6,658 nucleotides of DNA from Actinomycetes bacterium (GTDB lineage: Bacteria; Actinomycetota; Actinomycetes; Actinomycetales; Microbacteriaceae): NCBI GenBank assembly GCA_023432305.1, contig JAEYUT010000044.1, positions 1 to 6,658 on the forward strand. The letters are read 5' to 3'. This document shows positions 1 through 5,803 of this stretch, one piece after another. Position 1 is the first letter of the stretch. The number at the start of each line of letters is the position of its first letter. The translations under genes were made by a program, and so were the position numbers. Under the pieces are notes generated by a model, which was not told the origin of the DNA, made no database searches, and worked only from the letters and a program-made list of their open reading frames with translations.

Positions 1-166
1 GGCCCGCACCCTCGATGCGCCGCTGCTGATCGCGAGCACCGCTGGACCCGTGACGCTCTACCCCGACACGGCGGGGCGATCCGCGATCCATGCGCCCGAT
101 GGCTCCGTGCTCGATACCGCCGCCGAGGCGCCCGGGGGCTTCGCTCGCGCGGTGCTCCGCCTCTGA
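1..166 (+). CDS. Carbon-nitrogen hydrolase (nitrilase superfamily), C-terminal fragment
   Basis: This frame is open from the left edge (first full codon at base 2) to a TGA at 164-166 and gives the last 54 residues of a protein. The fragment reads APLLIASTAGPV, then TAGRSAIHAPDGSVLDTA, and ends in FARAVLRL. This matches the end of the nitrilase-fold C-N hydrolases, where a strand of the 'p.i.ast.gp' type is followed by a 'GxSaI..pdG.vl' turn and a last strand. Family members hydrolyse nitriles, amides or N-carbamoyl compounds with a Glu-Lys-Cys triad. That triad lies upstream of the window, so neither substrate nor activity can be judged. The next gene starts 71 nt downstream on the same strand with its own ribosome binding site. 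The family call rests on a short C-terminal stretch and is moderate; a different alpha/beta enzyme is possible. Confidence 0.6.
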   Translation, partial: ARTLDAPLLIASTAGPVTLYPDTAGRSAIHAPDGSVLDTAAEAPGGFARAVLRL

Positions 167-226
167 CATCCGCCGCTGGCGCTCGCCGTGCCGCGGCGTC
201 CGCGCCCCACCTTCCTCGACTCACCC

Positions 227-233
227 GAAAGGA
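227..233 (+). promoter_or_regulatory. Ribosome binding site for the alpha/beta hydrolase
   Basis: GAAAGGA ends 4 nt before the ATG at 238. It supports this ATG as the start. The same GAAAGG core precedes the TM2 gene at 5571-5576 (minus strand). Confidence 0.6.
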
Positions 234-237
234 CCCC

Positions 238-1131
238 ATGCCCACCGAGACCCTTCAGCTTCTTCCCGACGGCCGGAAGCTCGCCTACCTCGACCTCGGT
301 GACCCGGAGGGCGTGCCCGTGATCCACGCGCACGGCGCACCGAGCGGGAAGCTCGAGACGGCGTTCTTCGACCTCGACGCGCATGCACGCGCTGTCGGTG
401 TGCGGCTGATCGCGATCGACCGCCCCGGTGTGGGCGGCTCCGACCCGCACCCCGGGCGCACGATGCTCGGCTGGGCAGATGACGTCGCGGCGTTCGCCGA
501 TGGCCTGGGCCTGGAGCGCTTCGGCCTGTTCGGGTATTCGATCGGCGCGGGCGCGACGCTCGCGTGCCTGCACCGGCTGCAAGAGCGCCTGACGGCTGTG
601 GCGATCGTCGCCGGTGCGGGCCCCGCCCAGGTGCCGGGGCTCGCCGATGGCCGCTCGCCCGACGTCGCGCGCGTGCTGCAGGCCGCTGCTCGCTTCCCCG
701 GGCTGACCGCGCAGATCCTGAAGTTCATGCGCTGGGGCACCAAGAACCCCGCGAAGATGATCGCCGCATCCGGCAAGGGCATGCCTCCCGCTGACCGCGC
801 CATCGCCGATCGTCCGGAGGCGGCGGCGCCGTTCGCCGCGTTCATCGCCGATGCGATGCGGCACAGCACTCTCGGCGTGCGCGACGACATGCATCTGGTC
901 GCGACGCCGTGGGGCTTCGAGCCGGAGCCGAGCGATGTGCCGGTGGTGCTCTGGCACGGCACGGCCGACACGAACGTGCCGGTCGCGGCGGCGACCTGGC
1001 TCGCGAAGCGGCTGCCGAACGCGGCGCTCACGCTCGTGCCGGAGGGCGGACACATCTCGGTGCTCGACGAGAACGCGGGTGTCATCCTGCGTGAGCTTCG
1101 CGAGCGGATCTCGGAGCGCGACGGCGCCTGA
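238..1131 (+). CDS. Alpha/beta hydrolase (alpha/beta hydrolase-1 fold)
   Basis: This is a 297-residue protein of normal length for a serine alpha/beta hydrolase. The order of motifs is complete: the oxyanion-hole segment HAHGAP at 30-35, DRPGVGGSD at 61-69, the nucleophile elbow GYSIG at 99-103 with Ser101, the acid strand VVLWHGTADTNVP at 236-248 with Asp244, and the catalytic histidine in EGGH with His272. A cap of about 100 residues (roughly 130-225) lies between the elbow and the acid strand. No signal peptide is visible, so it is probably cytoplasmic. Such enzymes cleave esters, lactones, epoxides or C-C bonds; the substrate cannot be read from the sequence. The start at 238 has a GAAAGGA site 4 nt upstream. 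The gene follows the nitrilase-like fragment by 71 nt, so co-transcription is possible, and a hairpin follows it at 1142-1166. Confidence 0.9.
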   Translation: MPTETLQLLPDGRKLAYLDLGDPEGVPVIHAHGAPSGKLETAFFDLDAHARAVGVRLIAIDRPGVGGSDPHPGRTMLGWADDVAAFADGLGLERFGLFGYSIGAGATLACLHRLQERLTAVAIVAGAGPAQVPGLADGRSPDVARVLQAAARFPGLTAQILKFMRWGTKNPAKMIAASGKGMPPADRAIADRPEAAAPFAAFIADAMRHSTLGVRDDMHLVATPWGFEPEPSDVPVVLWHGTADTNVPVAAATWLAKRLPNAALTLVPEGGHISVLDENAGVILRELRERISERDGA

Positions 1132-1141
1132 GCGCCGGTGA

Positions 1142-1166
1142 GGGCGCGAGTGTGCATCTCGCGTCC
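1142..1166 (+). terminator. Hairpin after the alpha/beta hydrolase, possible terminator
   Basis: The arms 1142-1150 (GGGCGCGAG) and 1158-1166 (CTCGCGTCC) pair over 9 bp with one G-U, around a 7-nt loop. It begins 10 nt after the hydrolase stop codon. There is no T-tract, which is common for terminators in high-GC actinobacteria, so termination is inferred from position and stem alone. Confidence 0.45.
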
Positions 1167-1217
1167 GCATGCGTCAACCGGGGCGCGGTGGGCCATCGAG
1201 ACGCGCACACTGGCTGC

Positions 1218-1223
1218 GGAGGG
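1218..1223 (+). promoter_or_regulatory. Ribosome binding site that fixes the phosphoribosyltransferase start
   Basis: GGAGGG lies 3 nt before the ATG at 1227. It favours that start over an in-frame ATG at 1152, whose extra 25 residues do not resemble the family and which has no comparable site. Confidence 0.65.
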
Positions 1224-1226
1224 CGC

Positions 1227-1850
1227 ATGCAGTTCACGAACCGGGTCGAGGCGGGGGCGCGGCTGGCGCGCGAGCTGGAGCGGTTCGGCTCCGCCGACGC
1301 GGTCGTGCTCGGGATCCCTCGCGGGGGTGTGCCGGTTGCTGCGGTCGTTGCGGAGCGGTTGGGGCTGCCGCTCGATGTGGTGGTGGTGCGCAAGCTCGGG
1401 CTGCCGTTCGAGCCGGAGGTCGCGATGGGTGCGATCGGCGAAGGCGGGGCGCGCCTGGTCGATGAGAGCCTCACGTCACGCGCGGGTGTGTCGCCGGATG
1501 GTGTCGCCGCTGTCGAGGAGCGGGAGCAGCGCACCCTCGATGCGCGCGTCGAACGGCTGCGCCGAGGGGGTCCATCCTCGGATCTCGCGGGACGCACCGC
1601 GATCGTCGTCGACGATGGTCTCGCGACCGGCGCGACGATGCAGGTGGCGTGCCTGGCCGCGCGAGGGAGGGGCGCGGTCCGGGTGATCGCCGCGGCACCG
1701 GTCGCCGCGCCTGACGCGATGCACCGCATCACGGCGGCGGATGAAGTGGTCGCGGTGCTGCAGCCCCGGGACTTCTGGGCAGTGGGAGCGCACTACATCG
1801 ACTTTCGGCAGACGACCGACGAGGAGGTCGAGCGGCTTCTCGCCACCTGA
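1227..1850 (+). CDS. Phosphoribosyltransferase-domain protein (type I PRTase fold)
   Basis: This is a 207-residue protein. Near the N-terminus it has the PRGG turn (31-34) and the strand VVVVRKLGLP (51-60) that holds the pyrophosphate loop. At 127-138 it carries the PRPP-binding signature VVDDGLATGATM, with the paired Asp129-Asp130. It ends in a conserved-looking block, FWAVGAHYIDFRQTTDEEV (183-201). This pattern matches the stand-alone 'predicted phosphoribosyltransferase' group common in actinobacteria (Rv0571c-like), whose acceptor is not established; it is not a recognisable purine or pyrimidine salvage enzyme. An in-frame ATG at 1152 would add 25 residues, but GGAGGG 3 nt upstream of 1227 and the normal family start support the shorter form. 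CACACT at 1206-1211 could be a -10 element. The gene is convergent with the GNAT gene 28 nt away. Confidence 0.88.
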   Translation: MQFTNRVEAGARLARELERFGSADAVVLGIPRGGVPVAAVVAERLGLPLDVVVVRKLGLPFEPEVAMGAIGEGGARLVDESLTSRAGVSPDGVAAVEEREQRTLDARVERLRRGGPSSDLAGRTAIVVDDGLATGATMQVACLAARGRGAVRVIAAAPVAAPDAMHRITAADEVVAVLQPRDFWAVGAHYIDFRQTTDEEVERLLAT

Positions 1851-1851
1851 C

Positions 1852-1865
1852 GCGGGAACGCCCGC
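1852..1865. terminator. Short hairpin between convergent genes
   Basis: GCGGG (1852-1856) pairs with CCCGC (1861-1865) around an AACG tetraloop, inside the 28-nt gap between the PRTase stop and the GNAT stop. It is only 5 bp and lacks a T-tract, so a role as a two-way terminator is suggested mainly by its place. Confidence 0.35.
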
Positions 1866-1878
1866 CCATCTGTCGGGG

Positions 1879-2292
1879 TCAGTCGAGCGTGCAGCGATAG
1901 CGTGGTCGGCCGGGCCAGCGCGGGTCCGCTGATGTGGGTGCGACGGCGAAGCCGAGCGCCCGGTAGAACCCGACCGCGTCGTCGTCCGTCTCGGCGACGA
2001 TCATGCGGCCGCCGACGATCGTGCGGAGGTGGTCGATCAGCGAGCGGCCGAGTCCGCGTCCCTGCGCCGCGCCATCCACTGCGATGTAGTCGAGCAGAAC
2101 CGGATGCGCGCGAAGATCGGCCGCTGCGAACGCGACGACGCGCCCGCCCTCGACGACGCCGACGACGGTGAGCGTCGGCAGCTCGCGCCGCAGGATGCGG
2201 GCGAGCTCGTCGTCGGGAACGTCGGCTGCCAGCCTGACGAGCGTCGCGAACGCCGCGTCGGCGAGCTCGGTGCGGGTGAGAGCGCGGATCAT
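1879..2292 (-). CDS. GNAT family N-acetyltransferase
   Basis: This is a 137-residue protein, a usual length for a single-domain GNAT. The acetyl-CoA binding motif A is clear: the strand DYIAVD (68-73) is followed by QGRGLGRSLI (77-86), the Q/RxxGxG/A pyrophosphate loop at the start of a helix. Motif B follows as ETDDDAVGFYRALGF (101-115), where the FYxxLGF segment carries the usual tyrosine. Substrates of this family range from small amines to protein N-termini, and nothing here narrows the choice. The start codon lies 15 nt after the stop of the LLM oxidoreductase on the same strand, so the two may be co-transcribed. However, there is no Shine-Dalgarno site, and CATACT sits exactly 6 nt before the ATG, which suggests its own leaderless transcript. 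Convergent with the PRTase gene. Confidence 0.88.
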   Translation of the reverse strand: MIRALTRTELADAAFATLVRLAADVPDDELARILRRELPTLTVVGVVEGGRVVAFAAADLRAHPVLLDYIAVDGAAQGRGLGRSLIDHLRTIVGGRMIVAETDDDAVGFYRALGFAVAPTSADPRWPGRPRYRCTLD

Positions 2293-2298
2293 GCGCCC

Positions 2299-2304
2299 AG
2301 TATG
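2299..2304 (-). promoter_or_regulatory. Candidate -10 element of a leaderless promoter for the GNAT gene
   Basis: On the minus strand CATACT ends 6 nt before the ATG at 2292. It fits the actinobacterial -10 pattern (A at position 2, T at position 6), with transcription expected to start at or near the A of the ATG. No purine-rich ribosome site is present and no clear -35 box is seen. It overlaps the gap after the LLM stop codon. Confidence 0.5.
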
Positions 2305-2307
2305 GCG

Positions 2308-3345
2308 CTACCGCCAGCCGAGCTCCGGGGCCACGTGCGTGAGGATCGCCTCGAGCACGTGGGCGTTGTAGTCGACGCCCAGCTGGTTGGGGATCGTGAG
2401 CAGGATGGTGTCTGCGGCGGCGATCGCCTCGTCTTCGCGCAGCTGCTCGATGAGCACATCCGGCTCGGCGGCGTAGCTGCGGCCGAAGACGGCGCGGTAG
2501 TCGTCGATGACGCCGTAGTGGTCGGATTCCTCGCGCTGGCCGCCGCCGAAGTACGCGCGGTCCTCATCCGAGACGAGCGCGAAGATCGACCGGCTCACCG
2601 AGACGCGCGGCGTGCGCTCGTGGCCGGCTTCCTGCCAGGCCTCACGGAACTTCTCGATCTGCTTGCGCTGCTGCACGTGGAACGGCTCGCCGGATTCGTC
2701 CTCTTTGAGGGTCGAGCTCATCAGGTTCATTCCCCGCTCCGCGGCCCAGACGGCGGTCGCATCCGACCCTGCTCCCCACCAGATGCGCTCGCGCAGGCCC
2801 GGGGACTGCGGCTGGATGCCGAGCGGACCCGGGTGCGGATTCGGGAACATGGGCCGCGGGTTCGGCTCCGCGAAGCGCGCGCCGTCGATCACCTTCAGGA
2901 ACACCTCGGTGTTGCCGCGCGCGACATCCGCCATGGTCTCGCCCTCGGGGGCGCCGTAGCCGAAGTAGCGCCAGCCGTCGACGACCTGCTCGGGTGAGCC
3001 TCGGCTCACGCCGAGCTGCAGTCGTCCGCCCGCGATGAGGTCGGCGGCGCCCGCATCCTCGGCCATGTACAGCGGGTTCTCGTAGCGCATGTCGATGACG
3101 CCGGTGCCGAGCTCGATGCGGCTCGTCTTGGCGCCTGCCGCGGCGAGCAGCGGGAAGGGGCTCGCCAGCTGGTTCGCGTAGTGGTGCACGCGGAAGTAGG
3201 CGCCGTCCGCTCCCAGCTCCTCGGCGGCGACCGCGAGATCGATCGACTGCAGGAGCACATCGGATGCGGTGCGCGTCTGGGAACCGGGTGAGGCCGACCA
3301 GTGACCGAACGACAGGAATCCGATGCTCTTGCGCGAGGTGCTCAT
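2308..3345 (-). CDS. LLM class flavin-dependent oxidoreductase (bacterial luciferase-like)
   Basis: This is a 345-residue protein with the layout of the luciferase-like monooxygenase superfamily: an F420- or FMN-dependent TIM barrel. Visible family segments are the first strand IGFLSFGHW (8-16), the helix AEELGADGAYFRVHHYAN (41-58), the strand RIELGTGV (76-83), ENPLYMAEDAGAADLIAGGRLQLGVSRG (89-116) with the typical GGR.xLGvsRG cofactor region, and RIWWGAGSDATAVWAAERG (187-205). Such enzymes use reduced flavin or F420 for oxygenation or hydride transfer; cofactor and substrate cannot be fixed from the sequence. An in-frame ATG at 3378 would add 11 residues. I chose 3345 because the family sequence starts there and GAGAG lies 4 nt upstream. 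It is divergent from the amidase over 83 nt and lies just upstream of the GNAT gene. Confidence 0.9.
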   Translation of the reverse strand: MSTSRKSIGFLSFGHWSASPGSQTRTASDVLLQSIDLAVAAEELGADGAYFRVHHYANQLASPFPLLAAAGAKTSRIELGTGVIDMRYENPLYMAEDAGAADLIAGGRLQLGVSRGSPEQVVDGWRYFGYGAPEGETMADVARGNTEVFLKVIDGARFAEPNPRPMFPNPHPGPLGIQPQSPGLRERIWWGAGSDATAVWAAERGMNLMSSTLKEDESGEPFHVQQRKQIEKFREAWQEAGHERTPRVSVSRSIFALVSDEDRAYFGGGQREESDHYGVIDDYRAVFGRSYAAEPDVLIEQLREDEAIAAADTILLTIPNQLGVDYNAHVLEAILTHVAPELGWR

Positions 3346-3428
3346 GATGCTCTCAACCGCGGCGTGCCCCCGTCGCATTCCCGCGGGTCGATGTGTCGGC
3401 GCCTGCCGCGATGCGTCAGGATGACGGC
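3346..3428. promoter_or_regulatory. Divergent intergenic region between the LLM oxidoreductase and the amidase
   Basis: This 83-nt gap must hold the start signals of both divergent genes. On the minus strand GAGAG at 3350-3354 is a plausible ribosome site 4 nt before the LLM ATG. An 8-bp palindrome CCCGCGGG lies at 3380-3387, near the middle, but is too common in GC-rich DNA to call an operator. The amidase-side -10 candidate is listed separately. I see no convincing -10 for the LLM gene. Confidence 0.45.
3417..3422 (+). promoter_or_regulatory. Candidate -10 element of a leaderless promoter for the amidase
   Basis: CAGGAT ends 6 nt before the ATG at 3429, the same spacing as at the GNAT gene and the small membrane protein. 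There is no Shine-Dalgarno site between it and the ATG. It supports 3429 as the start rather than in-frame ATGs at 3393 or 3411. No clear -35 box. Confidence 0.5.
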
Positions 3429-5141
3429 ATGGGTTTCGATGTGGTCGATGCGTCGATCGCGCAGCTGCGCGCGGCGCTCGAATCGGGGCAGGTCACCGCG
3501 GTCGAGCTTCTGGACGCGTATCTGGCGCGGATCGCCGCCTACGACCAGGCGGGACCGCGACTCAACTCGGTGGTCGTCCTCAACCCCGATGCGCGGGATG
3601 AGGCCCGAGCCTCGGATGATCGACGCGCGCGCGGCGAGGTGCTCGGACCGCTCGACGGGATCCCGTACACCGCAAAAGACAGCTACCTGGTAACGGGGCT
3701 CACGGCGGCCGCAGGAAGCCCCGCATTCGCCGAGCTGGTGTCGCAGCGCGACGCCTTCACGATCGAGCGACTGCGGGCCGCGGGCGCCATCTGCCTCGGC
3801 AAGACCAACATGCCGCCCATGGCGAACGGCGGGATGCAGCGCGGCCTCTACGGGCGCGCCGAGAGCCCCTACAACCCGGCGTATCTCCCGGCCCCGTATC
3901 TCTCGGGCTCCTCGAACGGCTCCGGCACGGCGACGACCGCGAGCTTCGCCGCCTTCGGGCTCGCGGAGGAGACCTGGTCGAGCGGCCGCGGGCCGGCGAC
4001 GAACTCGAGCCTGTGCGCATACACGCCGTCTCGCGGGGTGATCTCGGTGCGCGGCAACTGGCCGCTTGTCCCCACGATGGATGTCGTCGTGCCGCACACG
4101 CGCACGATGGCCGACCTGCTCGAGGTGCTCGATGTCATCGTCGCCGACGATCACGACCACCGGGGCGATTTCTGGCGTGCGCAGCCGTGGGTGTCGATCC
4201 CGCCGAGCTCCGAGGTGCGGCCGCTGTCGTATCCGGCGCTGCTGCCCGATGATCGCGCTGATGTGCTGCGCGACCTCGCGGGGCGGCGCTTCGGGGTGCC
4301 GCGGATGTACCTGGGCGACGATCCGGAGGCGGGGACGGGCCAGGCGCTCGGCGGCCCGTTGGGGCAGCGCATCGAGCCGCGGCAGGGGGTGCTCGCCCGG
4401 TGGGATGAGGCACGGCGTGCCCTCGAGGAGGCGGGCGCGGTGATCGTGGAGGTCGACTTCCCGGTCGTCTCGAACTATGAAGGAGACCGCGCGGGAGCGC
4501 CCACCATCCGCACCCGGGGGCTCGTGTCGCCCGAGTTCCTCGATCGCGAGCTGCTCGACCTCTCGGCGTGGGCGTGGAACGACTTCCTCGACGCCAACGG
4601 CGACCCGGCTCTCTCTCAGCTCGCCGAGGTGGATGGTGCGCTCATCTTCCCGCACGAGCCCGGCACGCTGCCGCTGCGCGATACGGGATCCGACGACGAC
4701 ATCTCGAGCTACCCGGCGTGGGCCGCTGAGCATCCGGAGACGATGGCTCTCACCGATATCCCCGATCTGGAGGACGGCCTGCGAGGTCTCGAGGAGACGC
4801 GACGCATCGACCTCGAGGAGTGGATGGATGTGCACCGCCTCGACGCCGTGATCTTCCCGGCGGTGGCGGATGTGGGCGCCGCCGACATGGATGTGAACCC
4901 GGAGTCGGCGGATGCGGGGTGGCGCAACGGGGTGTGGGTCGCGAACGGCAATCTCGCCATCCGGCACCTCGGCATCCCCACGGTGACGGTGCCGATGGGG
5001 CTCATGAACGACATCCAGATGCCCATCGGGCTCACCTTCGCGGGTCGTGCGTACGACGACACCGAGCTGCTGCGGTTCGCGGCGGCGTTCGAGACGCTGG
5101 GGGAGTGGCGTGTGCCGCCGCCGCTCACCCCGCCGCTCTGA
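3429..5141 (+). CDS. Amidase signature (AS) family enzyme
   Basis: This is a 570-residue amidase-signature hydrolase, which splits amide bonds with a Ser-cisSer-Lys triad. The N-terminal helices (ASIAQLRAALESGQVTAVELLDAYLARI, 8-35) are typical. DGIPYTAKDSYLVTGLTAAAGS (76-97) supplies the catalytic Lys83, and the glycine/serine loop SGSSNGSG (159-166) supplies cis-Ser161. Exactly 24 residues later, as in fatty acid amide hydrolase, comes Ser185 within EETWSSGRGPA (180-190), the expected nucleophile. The usual GTDxGGSIRxP there is changed to EETWSSGRGP, followed by TPSRGVISVRGNWPL (199-213). I recall this variant from a fungal and actinobacterial AS subgroup. Compared with common AS amidases (450-500 residues) there is extra length in the middle, about 235-420. 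No signal peptide is visible. The start at 3429 is set by the family alignment and the upstream CAGGAT. Substrate unknown. Confidence 0.9.
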   Translation: MGFDVVDASIAQLRAALESGQVTAVELLDAYLARIAAYDQAGPRLNSVVVLNPDARDEARASDDRRARGEVLGPLDGIPYTAKDSYLVTGLTAAAGSPAFAELVSQRDAFTIERLRAAGAICLGKTNMPPMANGGMQRGLYGRAESPYNPAYLPAPYLSGSSNGSGTATTASFAAFGLAEETWSSGRGPATNSSLCAYTPSRGVISVRGNWPLVPTMDVVVPHTRTMADLLEVLDVIVADDHDHRGDFWRAQPWVSIPPSSEVRPLSYPALLPDDRADVLRDLAGRRFGVPRMYLGDDPEAGTGQALGGPLGQRIEPRQGVLARWDEARRALEEAGAVIVEVDFPVVSNYEGDRAGAPTIRTRGLVSPEFLDRELLDLSAWAWNDFLDANGDPALSQLAEVDGALIFPHEPGTLPLRDTGSDDDISSYPAWAAEHPETMALTDIPDLEDGLRGLEETRRIDLEEWMDVHRLDAVIFPAVADVGAADMDVNPESADAGWRNGVWVANGNLAIRHLGIPTVTVPMGLMNDIQMPIGLTFAGRAYDDTELLRFAAAFETLGEWRVPPPLTPPL

Positions 5142-5178
5142 GCGCGGGGCTGACAGCCGCTTCAGGAGCTGCGAACGT

Positions 5179-5212
5179 GGAACGGCCCGCCGCGAGCGCG
5201 ACGGGCCGTTCC
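5179..5212. terminator. Strong hairpin between convergent amidase and TM2 genes
   Basis: GGAACGGCCCG (5179-5189) and CGGGCCGTTCC (5202-5212) form a perfect 11-bp inverted repeat with a 12-nt loop. Part of the loop (CGC GAGC GCG) could pair further. It sits between the amidase stop (5141) and the TM2 stop (5229), so it can serve both strands. The T-tract is weak on both sides, as is usual in this kind of genome. Confidence 0.8.
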
Positions 5213-5228
5213 TGATGAGGTGTCGAGC

Positions 5229-5564
5229 TCAGTAGGCGTCGATGCCCGCTGCGGCGCCCGCGATGGTGCTGATGACGCTGCTGGTGACCGAGATCACGAC
5301 GAGCACGAGCGTCACGATGAAGGCGACCTTCTTGTTCTCGGCGTAGCCGGCGAGGGCGTTGCCGGCCTTGTCGCGCGTGGCACCCACGAGCACCATGATG
5401 AGGTCGATGAGCGTCCAGACTCCGAAGCCGCCGATGGTCACGAGCTTGAGGATGCCGGTGCCCACCTTGCCGAGGTAGAAGCGGTCGATTCCGAGCGTTC
5501 CGAGCAGGAGCGCGAGGATCCAGGTGACGACGAACGACTTCGAGCCGGTTGCTGCGTTGGTCAT
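5229..5564 (-). CDS. TM2 domain-containing membrane protein
   Basis: This is a 111-residue membrane protein. After a short polar start (MTNAATGSKS) come a first helix at about 11-25, the loop GIDRFYLGKVGTGILKL (25-41), and a second helix with IGGFGVWTLIDLIMVLVG (44-61). This is the TM2 domain: two helices joined by a short turn with the conserved 'G.DRFYLG...G..KL.T.GG.G.W...D' pattern. A charged stretch (RDKAGNALAGYAENKK, 64-79) leads to a third helix at about 80-103. The molecular role of bacterial TM2 proteins is generally not known. The start is fixed by GAAAGG (5571-5576), 6 nt upstream. The gene is divergent from the small membrane protein at 5804 and convergent with the amidase, so it is probably transcribed alone, with a leader rich in hairpins. 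Confidence 0.9.
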   Translation of the reverse strand: MTNAATGSKSFVVTWILALLLGTLGIDRFYLGKVGTGILKLVTIGGFGVWTLIDLIMVLVGATRDKAGNALAGYAENKKVAFIVTLVLVVISVTSSVISTIAGAAAGIDAY

Positions 5565-5678
5565 GCTGTGCCTTTCGGGCGAGCGCCGCAGATCGCGGCG
5601 CGGGTGAAACGGTCAGCGCCGCGGGGAGCGAACCACAGTGTCGCTCGCGGCACGCACTCCCCGAGGGGTGCGTGGACC

Positions 5679-5705
5679 TTTCTAGCAGGACTGGACGGTG
5701 TCCAA
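5679..5705 (-). promoter_or_regulatory. Candidate promoter for the TM2 gene with an overlapping inverted repeat
   Basis: On the minus strand TTGGAC (5700-5705) is followed after 15 nt by TAGAAA (5679-5684), preceded by TGC as in an extended -10. The spacer is shorter than the usual 17, so the -35 assignment is weak. TGGAC-GGT-GTCCA (5692-5704) is a perfect 5-bp inverted repeat that overlaps the -35 box and spacer and could be an operator. This A/T-rich patch stands out from its GC-rich surroundings. Confidence 0.3.
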
Positions 5706-5791
5706 GAAAACGGTTGTCATGTCTACCCGCATTCGGGGGCGATCCCGCGCTTGCGGGGCACATCGCCCGCGTCGTGCCGGTCGACCTCTGC

Positions 5792-5797
5792 GACGAT
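5792..5797 (+). promoter_or_regulatory. Candidate -10 element of a leaderless promoter for the small membrane protein
   Basis: GACGAT ends 6 nt before the ATG at 5804, the same spacing as at 2299-2304 and 3417-3422. No ribosome site is found between hexamer and ATG, and no -35 box stands out. Confidence 0.4.
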
Positions 5798-5803
5798 GAG
5801 CGG

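Larger units (their letters stand above)
5565..5803. promoter_or_regulatory. Divergent 239-nt intergenic region with three hairpins
   Basis: No gene is supported here. Next to the TM2 start there is a ribosome site (GAAAGG, 5571-5576, minus strand). Three inverted repeats follow: GCGCCGC/GCGGCGC (5583-5589 and 5595-5601, 5-nt loop), GAGCGA/TCGCTC (5626-5631 and 5641-5646, 9-nt loop), and CACGCAC/GTGCGTG (5651-5657 and 5668-5674), whose stem can grow to 10 bp on + with one G-U. The last is followed on + by CCTTTCT, so it also looks like a + strand terminator. If TM2 transcription starts near 5672, the repeats would lie in its 5' leader. Hairpins are common by chance in such GC-rich DNA. Confidence 0.4.

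Noticed and set aside
58..1208. Long minus-strand frames (370 and 307 codons) opposite the alpha/beta hydrolase
   Set aside because: They are antisense to a gene with a complete catalytic triad and have low-complexity, Arg- and Ser-rich products with no recognisable motif.
1152..1226. A 25-residue N-terminal extension of the phosphoribosyltransferase
   Set aside because: It lacks family similarity, overlaps the likely promoter stretch, and GGAGGG sits right before the ATG at 1227.
1082..1793. Minus-strand frames opposite the phosphoribosyltransferase
   Set aside because: The plus strand carries the full PRPP-binding signature; the antisense products are Arg/Pro/Ser-rich and resemble nothing.
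2029..2997. A 322-codon plus-strand frame across the GNAT and LLM genes
   Set aside because: It spans two well-supported minus-strand genes and their junction, and its product is a typical shadow translation rich in Asp, Arg and Val.
3380..3387. The palindrome CCCGCGGG in the LLM/amidase gap as an operator
   Set aside because: Eight G-C bases in a palindrome are expected often at this composition, and no regulator gene is nearby.
3342..4967. A 541-codon open frame on the minus strand opposite the amidase
   Set aside because: It lies antisense to a clear amidase with intact motifs; its product is Arg/His/Glu-rich with no fold-like pattern. Long antisense frames are expected in very GC-rich DNA.
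5549..5803. An 85-codon upstream extension of the small membrane protein
   Set aside because: The extension is Cys- and Arg-rich, covers the divergent control region and the TM2 start, and has no ribosome site; the ATG at 5804 has a better signal.
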